Part shown: piece by piece, positions 21,717 to 32,698 of the stretch
Numbering within the stretch: the stretch's first letter is position 1
How the letters are laid out: each line of letters opens with the position of its first letter
From: Sphagnum compactum
Taxonomy: Eukaryota > Bryophyta > Sphagnopsida > Sphagnales
Assembly: GCA_965153455.1 (NCBI GenBank)
Contig: OZ234496.1
Location: 10,315,863-10,379,862 of the forward strand
DNA length: 64,000 nt
Reading direction: 5' to 3'
Made by a program: the position numbers and the translations under genes
Notes under the pieces: generated by a model
Told to the model about the DNA's origin: nothing
The model's database searches: none
What the model saw: the letters and a program-made list of their open reading frames with translations, nothing else

Positions 21717-23919
21717 ATGGTAGAGCAAGAGATGGACAAGGCCGGAACAACAGCTCCGGTTGGAGAAGTTCCGGAAGATGCCAACCAGCGTAAGTGCTTG
21801 ATCGTGCCCTCCTTGATCGTGGTAGGCATCAGGTTTTGATTTTCAGCCATGCAAGTCTAAGGGTTTGTTTGCTAGTTTGTACACTGTTTCTGCTGTACGC
21901 TGTTGGAATTTTTAAGAGTTCCAATTTCATGATGAAGGAAGGTTTTGAGAACCAAACTATGGTTTTCTTCCAGTTTGATGTGTCGAGGTTGTCTCTTTGA
22001 TGTAATCATAATGATATTCTTTTGTCGAGTCTATCTTCTTTCTCTATCTTCTTTCTGTAATTGTGTCCTTGATCGTGTGTAGGTTTTGGTTTCAAAGTAT
22101 ACAGTGTCAGGGTTTGCTCGTTAATTTTTGTGATGTTTCTGCTGGCTGCTGTTGTGATAGTAAGAGTTCCAGTTTCATGATGAAGGAAGATTCTGAGAAC
22201 CAGAACTATGGTTTCGTTACAGCTTGATGTGTTGTGGTTTGTTTTTTGATGTAATTAGAACAGTATTTGTCAACTCTGTCTTTCTTTTGGGCTCTAGATC
22301 AAGGACTATAAATTCTGGTGTGGACTCATGCCAAGTTTCAGGTGGTGTTTCTGTGCAACCTTGATTTGAGGAACTGATAGCTTTTCTGGGATGGGACTGT
22401 TATGCAGATTGCCCGGGGACAGAGGCAGAGACAGCAGGCAAAGCATCAGCATGTGAAGGGTGCCCTAACCAACAGATATGTGCTACTGCCCCTAAAGGTC
22501 CTGACCCAGGTATGGATTGTTTCACCCATGGCTAGGCATTTGTGGAAGTGAAGTTTTGACAGTGATGGTTGCCTTAGCTTGGCTGTGTTTTTTCTCAGTA
22601 TTTCTCCACTAGAGTTGTATGAGGAGGCACACTTGATGATGCCTTTTGTACTACTATGGTGTCGAGGGGCAGCTAAGTCGTATGTATACCACAGGGTTAC
22701 CTGCTTTGGTTGCTTGACTGAGGCAATTTGCTTATGCTATGGAGTTCACCAAGCAGCTGATTTTTTGCTTCAAGAATCTACCCAAAGAAGCCCTCTTTTT
22801 AGGGAGCCAGCCTTATTGTTCTTGCATTAGTCATATCATTAATGAAGAAAATATCTTTGAGATGTCTCTTGACCAGTATGTGGCAGAGGAGTGGTGGTTG
22901 CCCTGGTAGAGTGTTCAGCTGTTGGTAAATCTCAATGACCTGATTCCATATTAGACTGTCTGTTTTCCACTTTTTGAGAGTATGTTACCTGGGGTTCGGT
23001 TGAAACAGATTTGGCAGCAATTGAGGAGCGGATGAGTAGTGTGAAGCACAAGGTGCTAGTCTTGTCTGGAAAAGGGGGAGTGGGGAAGAGTACATTTGCA
23101 GCTCAACTGTCATTTGCCTTGGCTGGACAGGACAAGCAAGTGGGCCTTCTAGACATTGACATCTGTGGCCCTAGCATACCTAAAATGCTGGGGCTGGAGG
23201 GACAGGAGATCCATCAGAGCAATCTAGGCTGGTCACCTGTGTATGTGGAAGATAATCTTGGAGTCATGTCCATCGGGTTCATGCTTCCAGACCCTGATGA
23301 GGCTGTGATCTGGCGAGGACCACGCAAGAATGGATTGATAAAACAGTTTGTGAAAGATGTGGATTGGGGGGACCTGGATTACTTGGTGGTAGACGCACCT
23401 CCGGGGACCTCTGATGAGCACATCTCCATCATGCAGTACTTAAAGGCCACCAATGTGGATGGAGCTATAATTGTCACAACCCCTCAAGAAGTTTCACTTA
23501 TTGATGTTAGGAAAGAGATAAACTTTTGTAAGAAGGTAGGGATTCGTGTACTTGGTGTGGTAGAGAATATGAGTGAGCTTCGGCAGCAAATTGAGATTGC
23601 TGAGTTCAAGATCACTGACGCAGATGGTGAAGAGAAGGATGTGAGTGAGGAGCTGCTACATCAATTAAGAACCCATGCACCTCACCTGCTCTCAGCATTT
23701 GTTTCCACTACAGTGTTTTATGGAGGAGCAGGGGGTGCAGAGAAAATGTGTAGACAAATGAGAGTTCCCTTTCTAGGTCGGGTGCCTTTAGATCCTCAGC
23801 TTGGAAAAGCTGCTGATGAGGGCCGCTCATGTTTTGAGGATGCAAAATGTGTTGCTAGTTCAACAGCCCTTAAGTCTATAATCAAACGGGTGCTGCTGGC
23901 AACTGAAAAGAATGGCTGA
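21717..23919 (+). CDS. NBP35: Cytosolic Fe-S cluster assembly factor NBP35 (NUBP1/Mrp family P-loop ATPase)
   Basis: NBP35 is the scaffold ATPase of the cytosolic iron-sulfur assembly pathway; it builds [4Fe-4S] clusters and passes them on toward cytosolic and nuclear apo-proteins. Exons are 21717-21789, 22408-22509 and 23009-23919, all GT-AG, giving 361 aa (plant orthologues are about 350). The N-terminal cluster motif C-x13-C-x2-C-x5-C is intact at residues 26, 40, 43 and 49, Walker [10 protein letters not shown] at 79-87, [14 protein letters not shown] after it, and [12 protein letters not shown] as the switch/Walker B region. The C-terminal CPxC motif of fungal and animal proteins is absent; the corresponding place reads [12 protein letters not shown], as is known for plant NBP35. 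The start was chosen because it is the first ATG, is followed by the conserved VPEDANQHCPG block, and the frame is unbroken. Intron 1 carries an internal tandem duplication. Confidence 0.95.
21795..22345 (+). repeat. Tandem duplication inside NBP35 intron 1
   Basis: Two related units of about 250-270 bp (about 21795-22060 and 22065-22345) share CTTGATCGTG, a GTTTCTGCTG block, AGAGTTCCARTTTCATGATGAAG, GAGAACCA, and a TTGATGTAAT tail. The second unit is the one that also appears in the truncated locus copy at 32699. Confidence 0.7.
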
Positions 23920-24826
23920 GATCCTCAACCATTTTTTTGGGTGACTGTCACATGTAGACCCCCAAGCTTGGGGTGGTTGCTGATTTAGAACTGTTCATGC
24001 TTGAATATATGGAGGAATGTTGCTACTGCAGCCGCCTGTCAGTACACTTGAGAAGGTTTCATTTGCAACTGAAAAAGTTTTTTGAAACCCTTTTGTCCTT
24101 GTGATTAGAACATTCTGTGAGCAGCAGGGTATGTATGTTTATTGAAACTAGTCTTTACAGGTGTCCTATATTTGGTTCTATTTCACTGACTCCTTATAAG
24201 GTGAATCCTTTCTTCTCATCTTGTTTCTGGTTTTGCTAGAACTTACACTAATCTTCAAATTGCCACCTGGAGGTTTACACCATGGGGTAAGACATCTCAG
24301 TATGTCAGTGAGTGCTCTGTTGCTCCTCTTCATTAGCTTCTGGCAAGAGAAAGATGAGCTGACTCTCCTGCAGGAATTGTGAAGTGGTGAACAGGTGCTC
24401 AGTCTGAAACCCCTTGCCATGATCTTTTTTCTTGAGAATAGAGCATGGCTTTTGAAGGAGCCAGGTGAAAAGTCTGTATCTGGTAGTCATTCACAAGTTG
24501 CTGCATTTAATTGAGGATGAGTTTCTTCAGGGTTGTTTTCCTGTTCTTTCTTTAGTGCACTGTGGACACTTTGGTTTCTATGCTCATTACCATCCTGCTA
24601 GACATCTATGTAAAAATTGCAGAGGTGCCAATTCACCACAATGAGGAGTGCAAGGTGCTTTAGTAAGATTAGTAGGTTTGCTGGAGGTCTAAGCATGAAA
24701 AGGAGCAGAAGTGGCAGTTGGAGATTTACCCATCATGATTGCCAAAAATGTGAGGCGGCATTTTAGCCCACACAGCCGGTGCTGGAACACTTGAGTCTTC
24801 AGTCTTTACTCACCCCTTGAGTAGTG
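23920..24826 (+). other. NBP35 3' flank, duplicated downstream
   Basis: Holds the presumed 3' UTR and downstream DNA of NBP35. Most of it recurs at 33030-35140 (for example CACATGTAGACCCCCAAGCTTGGGG, and TGATTGCCAAAAATGT near 24738 and 35048). Minus-strand frames here are not genes. Confidence 0.6.
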
Positions 24827-27800
24827 TGTTAGTGATACATTTCTACAAACATAATTATTGTTTGGTAATTCATGTATCATTTCTTGGGTTCTTGTCCTAA
24901 TACATTAGAATGAATACCACATCAACATTGTTAATTAGAACATAGAATTAACTTACACATGTTGTTCTATGAATCCTAATGTATACAAATGTAAAAAAAA
25001 AGATAAGAAATGTTCATCTCCTCCAGCTTTTATTCAAGAGCCATGTATAATCTATTCTCCTCACAAGATTCATAAGAAAATCTCTTTCAAACATCAATAA
25101 CAACTAATGACGAATGATTATTAACAACCCTTTCACTTTGCTGAATATTCTATTATAGTCCAAAAAGTAGTTGTAATTGTCAAACTAACATATCAACTTG
25201 CTTTATTGACTTGTTTAATCAACTTATCAAATTGTTCCACTACAATCAACTTATTGTCAATCCGACTTTTGTCATATTGATTAGCCTTGCTAACTATATC
25301 GATTTGTTACAATATGTCGATTTGCTAAATTGTCATGTTAAATTGCTACTATTATTACAACTTTACTTAAGGCTAAATATGAACATTTCCTAATCTAATA
25401 ATTCTTTTCATAACATTATTCCTTTTTTGGCTATTGTAATATCCCCGCACACCAATGAAGCTTCCACATGTTGATTTTTACATCTTCAAGTTTGGTAATT
25501 ATATACTTGTGTAGGAGTCAACAAATCTCATATTTCACTATTTGAAAAGTTTGCATCTTTCTACTTTGTCAAAATAGGTTTTCGTTATAAATAATTGTTT
25601 GTTTGGGTGCAATCACAATAACACATACCATAACAAGCGTAATGCTTGCTTGATTTTTTCATGTTTTAAAATCGTAATTTAATTTGATGTTGAAATTGTA
25701 AAATTTGTTTATATAGTTGTATTTTTAATATATCATGAGAACATGTGAATTAGTTTGAAATTAATCCAATGAATAGAAAATTTACAAAAGCACTAATTAA
25801 ACATTGTAACGCTTGTTTTTTAATAGTAAAAGGACTTGTAAATGGATTTGAATTTTTTTTAATTGACATTTTTTGCCAATTTTTTAACAAAAACCTTAAT
25901 ACAATAGTATGAATTTTTTTTTTAAATTTTTAAAGATTTTTTTGAAAATATTTCAAAAATATTGAAAGAATGTTTTTAAATAATTTTCCCCAAAAGCAGT
26001 CACAAAAGTAATAAAAAAGCAGGCAGGTGTAGCTTGTATTATCCCGTTTGCACTCGTTCTACTTTTCTTCAAAAGATGAGGTAGGCACTATTGATAATTT
26101 GTCAACTTGTTGATTCAAGCTCACTTTGCTAATTTCTTCACTAAATGTTAAGTGTGGAAGATAAATCAACTTGTAGTAGTAAGGGATTTAAGCCATATGT
26201 GCATTTTTTACCTAAAACTTGGTATTCTCACAACTTACTTTCCATTTGATTGCCTCCATTACTTAGTTTTCCAAGATCATCACATAAGTTAGTTCTTAGT
26301 AATGTTCCATAACATTCTTCCAATGTTTTAGATTATTTTTACTAACTCTACTAATGACATGATCATGAATGGTTTCCATGCATGTCATTTTGAAGGTTAA
26401 TTAGTTAAATGTTGTGGTTTGATGTCAATAGAAGTAATCTTAATAATCACACTCCAGCCTGCAATAATATCTCAAACCATAAACACCCAAACATCTTACT
26501 TCAAACTCTATTACTTCATAGCCACCAAGCTCATGGTACTGCATGTAACAACAAATAATGTTGTATGCTAGACATTCCCTCCACCATGAAAATCACCATG
26601 AAAATGCATGGATACTTGTTAACAAGTTATTTTGGAATGTGAAGCTTGGTGAGGTGGATAGATCCAAACCATATGATTGTGAAAGTGTTCATGGTAGTCG
26701 TAACATGTGTAAAATACATTTTGTTTTTCACAAGGACCCTCCCTTATTCAATTCCACAACATTTCATGCTTTTGTGTTGTTGTATTGATAGGATTTGTAA
26801 TGAGAGTTGTGAAAATGAACTCCATGTTCATACATGGTCATTGAAAAGGTTGAAACCTTCTAATAGTGTGAATGTGAGGAATATGATGCTTGACCTGTTT
26901 AGAAATGTTCATTACACACATATGCTGCTTCTTAGTGTCCAATATTACGTGTCCGAGAGTGTGCATAATTCCTGGGCCCAAATGGGACTGGGCAGCAATG
27001 AGAAAAAAAATGCAACAGCACTTTTGTACTGCAGGTGTTCAACACCCATGGCTGATGTAAAGCCTCAGAAATAATCAAAGGCCCACACAAGAATAGAAAC
27101 AAGTGGAAAAAAACAAATAAAGAGTCAGGCATTTCCAAAAAACGTTCTCTACGGTGAAGGAAAACTTCATCTTTGTCAATTCAAGACACTAGACATTCTC
27201 ATCTCATGTCAATTCAGTTGCTGATGTGGAGGTTAGGGTTTAGGGTTTTTAGTGACCCACTTTTGGATAACATCTCCTGAAATAGTTATCTTCATGGAGT
27301 CATGTGGATGGATGCAGTTCAAATTTCTGAATCACCCATTTTTTTTCTCTCTCTCTCTCTCTTGAGAAACACTGTGGGTATTCATGAAGGTGAAAAGGAA
27401 TTGGAACAAACAGTTGTTTCAATATTTTGAAAAAATATTTTGAGTGTAGACTTTTAAGGAAATTGAGGGAAGACACAAAACTTGAACACGGCAAGAAGAA
27501 TTAGTTCACCGATCAGATATAATTGTTGGCCTTTGAAGCTTTCTGCATAGGGGTGTTGAATGCCCTTTTTTTGGGTTATTTTGTATATTTATAGCATAAC
27601 CATGCTCATCAATGATCCAAGCTTGATGTATTTCAAGTCAAATTATAATTATAAGTTGAGAATAGATGTTAAGTATTTGGTGTAGGACATTAGTTTTTTG
27701 AAGTTTGCTATTTGTGGTTGAAATTTAGTTTATTGTGAATAAGATTTTGGATTTTCAAAAAAAGGTCTGAGGATTTTTTTTCTCATGCTGTGATTCTAGA

Positions 27801-29483
27801 ATCTCATTTCTTATTTTTTAGGATTTCAAAGTGCACAAGAACAACAAGTTTGTGTTTTGTGTATTTTTGGTGCGCATGTTTTCATATGTAAAAGATCTAA
27901 CACTAATAATAGTGATCAAAGTTCTTTTGACATTAGTTCTTTAGGATAATATTCTTCATCCCCTCTGAATCTCATTATATAATTAAAGCTTGGAAATCCT
28001 AGAGCCCATAACAAATCACATGACATTTATTTTTCTACTAAAGCCTTGATATTTGGTTTTGTAAACTCTCATTTATTAGCGGATATCATGTTGTAAGAAA
28101 TTGGAACTATCTTTTTCAAGGTATCAATGTAAGCAAGCAAACCATTATTAGCAACTATCTTCTATATTTAGTTAACTCTACAACATCAATTAATTACTAA
28201 TGTTGTATGTTGAATACATCATATTTCAATACCTCCATATAATTTCTTTATTATCAACTCTTGTATATTTTTTTAGTAATGCTTTCAATTTATCAACAAA
28301 AAAATTCGATACATTATGTTTAGGTGTTTTCAAAGGTGTGTATAAATAATTCACAAAATATCAACCATACTTATTATGTGATGTTCATATTTTTTCACTT
28401 GGTGATAAAAATGTTTCTTCAATAGTTTTTTGTGTTGTTTATATTGTAGTCTTTTCTAACAAAGGTTCAAGAATCTGATATCTTGATGATAGACCAAAAA
28501 CAATTTTCAATCCTTTTGACCTTTTTCTATTGTTATGACTTTCAACCATTCATATCATCCTTGATAGATATTATTGTAATAATCAAAGAACATGACGAAC
28601 TTAACCATATCTTGCTCATAATAAGTAAATAAATTTGGATAAGCACTGCACTTATTCAACACCCAAAACAATCATTTTTTCTAGTCTATAAACTCCCAAC
28701 ATATTTGAGAATCCACGACGTAGAACAATAAAAAAAATATGAATTAAACATCCCAAGTCTAATTCATCTAATTCAACCTTACCTTCTTCACTTTCCATTT
28801 ATTCAAAAATTATATGAGAATTTTCATTACATGAAATTCAATATTCCTCATCTTTTAGTTTATGCAAACTTTCTCCAGATTGGAGAATTCGTGTCCTCAA
28901 CATGATTGTCAAATTTAGCAATACATTTTTATAGATTTAATTATTGTTCATAATTCATGCATTGCTTCAAGGTTCTTGTCCAAATACATTAGAATGGATA
29001 CCATGTTAACATTCCTAACTAGGACATAATTAACTTGCACACATGCTGCAACAACACTAGGATTCCTACTGAATACAAATGTAGAATAGAAACAAGAAGA
29101 TAAGAAATGCTCATCTCTTTTAGCTTTCATTAAAGATCCATTGAGTTTCACATTTACTATTTGCTCTCCTCACAAGAAAACCTCTCAGACAACAATAACA
29201 GCTATGACAAACAACTATCAACAACCCTTGAACTTTGTTGAACATTCTTTAAATTGTTCAGAAAGTAATTGTAGCCGTCTAATTAACTGTCATATTGGCT
29301 GGCCTGAATGACTTACCAAACTATTCCATTGCAGTCAATCTATTGTCAAAACTAACTTGCCATATCAATTTGCCGTGCTAACTACCTTGTTAAGTGCATC
29401 AATTCCCTACTGTTATTACAACTTTACGTAAGGCTAGATATGAGCATTTCCTAGTCTAGTAAATTCTTTTCATGATACTATGA
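24827..29483. mobile_element. Degenerate LTR retrotransposon without coding genes (LARD-like), about 4.65 kb
   Basis: Two direct repeats of roughly 600 bp bracket the interval: about 24827-25430 and 28905-29483. Shared blocks include AATACATTAGAATG, GATAAGAAATG-TCATCTC, CTCTCCTCACAAGA, TTATTACAACTTTAC and AATTCTTTTCAT. Comparison with the second copy of the NBP35 locus shows that this block is absent there at about 35140-35160, so it is an insertion. The internal 3.5 kb (25430-28905) is AT-rich, with no gag or pol recognisable; the longest frame (26646-27074, 142 codons) is unrecognised. LTRs have many substitutions and indels, so insertion is not recent. A clean target duplication was not found. 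Confidence 0.75.
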
Positions 29484-29866
29484 CAAAGGGAGTTATCGTT
29501 GTCAGAAAGAACCCCTCACTGGTAGGACTAGGCTAATTCACTGTCTGTAGTGAATTAGCTTAGTCTTATCAACAATTTGTGATTAGTCTGCTGCATCATG
29601 ACTACAAAACCAGGAAGACACTAGTGGGAAGGGAATCCAGAGTGAGCAGAGCAATCTGCTTCAGCTTTTTCAGCCTTCCATCCTGTTCTGTCTGCATGTT
29701 GCAACTAGTTCAACCTTCCACCTTTACACTGAAGCTGTTCAAGATGCCATGCAAGTCTCAGCCTCTGCAAGTTTCTTGAAAAAGCCAGGTACAGCACTGC
29801 TTTCTCACAACACTTGTGAAGTCCCCCTTTCTGCAACTATCTTCAAGTGTGCCATTAGCTCAAGCA
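29484..29866. other. 3' flank of the DNAJC17 gene with a hairpin
   Basis: The first 45 bases continue the duplicated NBP35 flank (TTATCGTTGTNNGAAAGAA, also near 35165). Then comes an inverted repeat at 29521-29570 with arms of 22 nt (19 matching; core GCTAATTCACT) around a 6 nt loop, present here but not in the other copy. The rest would be DNAJC17 3' UTR. Confidence 0.5.
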
Positions 29867-32553
29867 TCAAGCTTCTCTTGCATCTTTGTCTCGTATCTCT
29901 TTCTCCAACCTGGCACGCTCTGCTGCCTGCAGACACTGAAGTAAATCAGCAAATAGCTTCATTTTCCTTTACCCCTTAACAAGTACAGGATAACACATAT
30001 CTGTGAGATTCCAGAGAAATATCCACACTTCGAAGATGAACATTCTGTCAGTTCAAGCAAAACCAATCATATGTGTAATCATAACACTCTGGAGTAATCC
30101 ATCATAATGGATGTAGTGACTAGCTGCCATGACTCCCCACTGACATCATCAGCTCCTGTCAGTGGCTGTAGATAAGTATATAGTAATCTGCTAAAAGTTT
30201 GGCAAACCATTATACAAATATCTGCATCCTGAGTTTTCTGTTGCAGTTCTGGAAGCAACAGGAAGACTCAGTCATGGTCTTGGCTCACACTCAAGAGATA
30301 TGGCTACTTTAGAAAGCCAATAATATCCTCATTCAAGCGGTCACAAGCTTGTGAGAAAAAGCTTCTTTTCAGTTTCACTTGTACAAGCAAGCATCTAAGC
30401 CTAAGGCATAGAGAGGCCTACATAGAGGGTAGTGATTGGGGCCTCCACCACCCCAAAGTGCACCACTGGTGGCAACTTCTTGGACACAGCAGATATTAAA
30501 GCCAGTGGAAAACATATCTATGAGATTGCAGAAAAATCACCAACACCTTGCAGGTAACCATTCTATCAGTTCCAACAAGACCAAGACTAACATGAAAAGA
30601 ATAAAAGAACTCATAACCTTATGAGAGTCACTTGTATGAGGTTAAATTGCAACTGGAGTGGGCAGTACGAACTGAGATGGCACAAGAGTTTCCAAACAGA
30701 AAACAAGATGCCCATATGTAGAAAGAGAACCATGGCACAGCCTAGGAGTTCATCAACAGAGCAGCTTTGGAGGTGGTCAGAGAGTGGTCACCTCTGAAAC
30801 AGAACAGGTATGAGAAACTCCAGTTTGCTCCTGGCATTTCTCAAACCTGTTCTGTTTCCAACATAAAGTGCAACATGAAGTGCACGGGTATAAACAAAGA
30901 AACAAAGGAGCAAGACGTACTTGACGCATCTTAAGCAGCGTAACATCTTCAAAGGAGCGATAGCTGGCCCCTACTAATCCATTTGACACTCTGGTTGTAG
31001 GTTGTGATGCAGCCACAGGATGCAACTGCTCTGAAGTTACTGAAGCTGCTCCAGTAGTTACCGTAGCAGGTACAACCAGCAAAGGGTTTGAAATATCTCC
31101 ACATGGTCTCTGAGTTGCCGCTATCTGCACAGTACATAGCATACTCCCAATAAATCACAACTTTCCAGACACATCCCCAAGATTTTCTTTGCATGGGGAA
31201 GCCAAACCACTAATGAAAACACAGGAACTGCAACATGAAGTGCATGGGTACACTAGAGCTCTGGAACATACCACTGCCTCTTTTGAACCCATAACCAGCA
31301 AGGCAGAGCTTTTCCTTCGGGACTTTCCTTGCCGGATTACTATATCCTCTACTTCACCAAACTCTTTAAAAATATCTTTAAGTTGCTCTGCAGAATATCC
31401 CCCACTCCCACCCTCCAGACAAGCCCATGTCACCTTGATGGTCTTATCAATATCTGAGGCATCTATATGACGAGCTGTCCCTGAGGAGGGCACAGACAAA
31501 TTCCTTTTGTCATAAAACAGTGGCACTTTTTCCTGCTGTTGGGCACGCTGTTTACGGATCCTTGCAATTTCCACTTTTAAGCGAGCAGCTGCCTGCTCCT
31601 CCACCACTTTAGCTTTCTTCTCTATCTCGTGTGCACGCTCTCGATCATGTAGGTCCTGCATCATTTTCCGGCGCTTTGCGCTCAGATGATTTTCCTTCTG
31701 CAATCGCTCCTTCCGCAAATGAAGCAGCTCATCATAGGCTGCTCGCGCCTGCTCATCGCCCAGCACATCGTAAGCCCTCTGCAGACTCACAAACTCTGCA
31801 GCTGCAACCCAAGGGAGTCACAAAATTCCATCTTAATCAAATCCCCTTCTGCTGACAACATGTGCCAACAGCCCTAAAATACCAAAGATGCATATCACCT
31901 GGCAATACAGCAGAGTATATCTCGACAGAAAGAAAAAAAAGTACTGATTAACAGTCAATACTACAGATCCCAAACAATCCATGTGAGTCAGAACACAAGA
32001 ATCAGGTGCGAGGAAAACCCTAATTGTTGTGAGCAAACAATAATTCCAAAAGAATTAACGTTTTCTTGATACAATCTCCTTACATGGCGACACAAGTGAT
32101 GAGAAAGAGCTAAAAAACAAGAACACGAGAATCACTGCAGCATCTATACCACAAACCATATACAACCACAATAACTATTGTGCGCATCCCGTGTCTAGGT
32201 ATATATGCTACAAACTCCAACATGATACTGAATCATCATCAATCAATTAGGTTACCAGAGAGAGCAACACCGGAAACGCCTTATGTGAACTAGGGGTAAG
32301 AAAGGAAATGGACTCTGACATGATACTGAATCCTCGTCTATCAATTCCAGAGAGAACAACATAAAAAACACCGCATGCAGAGACTCAGGGTGGTAAGAAG
32401 GAAAAATCGACAGATACCTGCTACAGGATCGTCCCCTCGCTTGTCAGGATGACAGAGCAAAGCTCTGACGCGATACGCCTTCCGAATTGCGGCCTGTGGA
32501 ACTTCTGGCCCGCTCGTCGTCAAGCCAAGCAACAAATAAAAATCCTCTTCCAT
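29867..32553 (-). CDS. DnaJ homolog subfamily C member 17-like protein (J domain plus RRM)
   Basis: DNAJC17/Cwf23-type co-chaperones stimulate Hsp70 and are linked to the spliceosome in the nucleus. The minus-strand exons are 32553-32418, 31795-31272, 31124-30921 and 29926-29867, GT-AG throughout, giving 307 aa against about 304 for human DNAJC17. Residues 1-70 form the J domain with HPD at 35-37 and the closing RAAYDELL. A Lys/Arg/Glu-rich coiled coil spans about 72-130, an RRM about 162-225 (TIKVTWACL, then LKDIFKEFGEVEDIVI), and a C-terminal helix YRSFEDVTLLKMRQ-AAERARLEKEI. The start at 32553 was chosen because MEEDFYLLLGL begins the J domain exactly. The last exon is only 60 bp behind a 994 bp intron. 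The 5' leader holds CTCG repeats. It lies between NBP35 and its truncated copy. Confidence 0.9.
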
Positions 32554-32698
32554 CGTCAGACCGCCAGGCCTGTCCGCCGCTACTCTCTCTCTCTCGCTCG
32601 CTCGCTCGCTCAGATTTCTGGAGTCCGAAAACAAATCTCAGTTCTCTAGACACCTTCGGCGATAAACCCTAACCCTAATTCACGGGGATCCAGAATCA

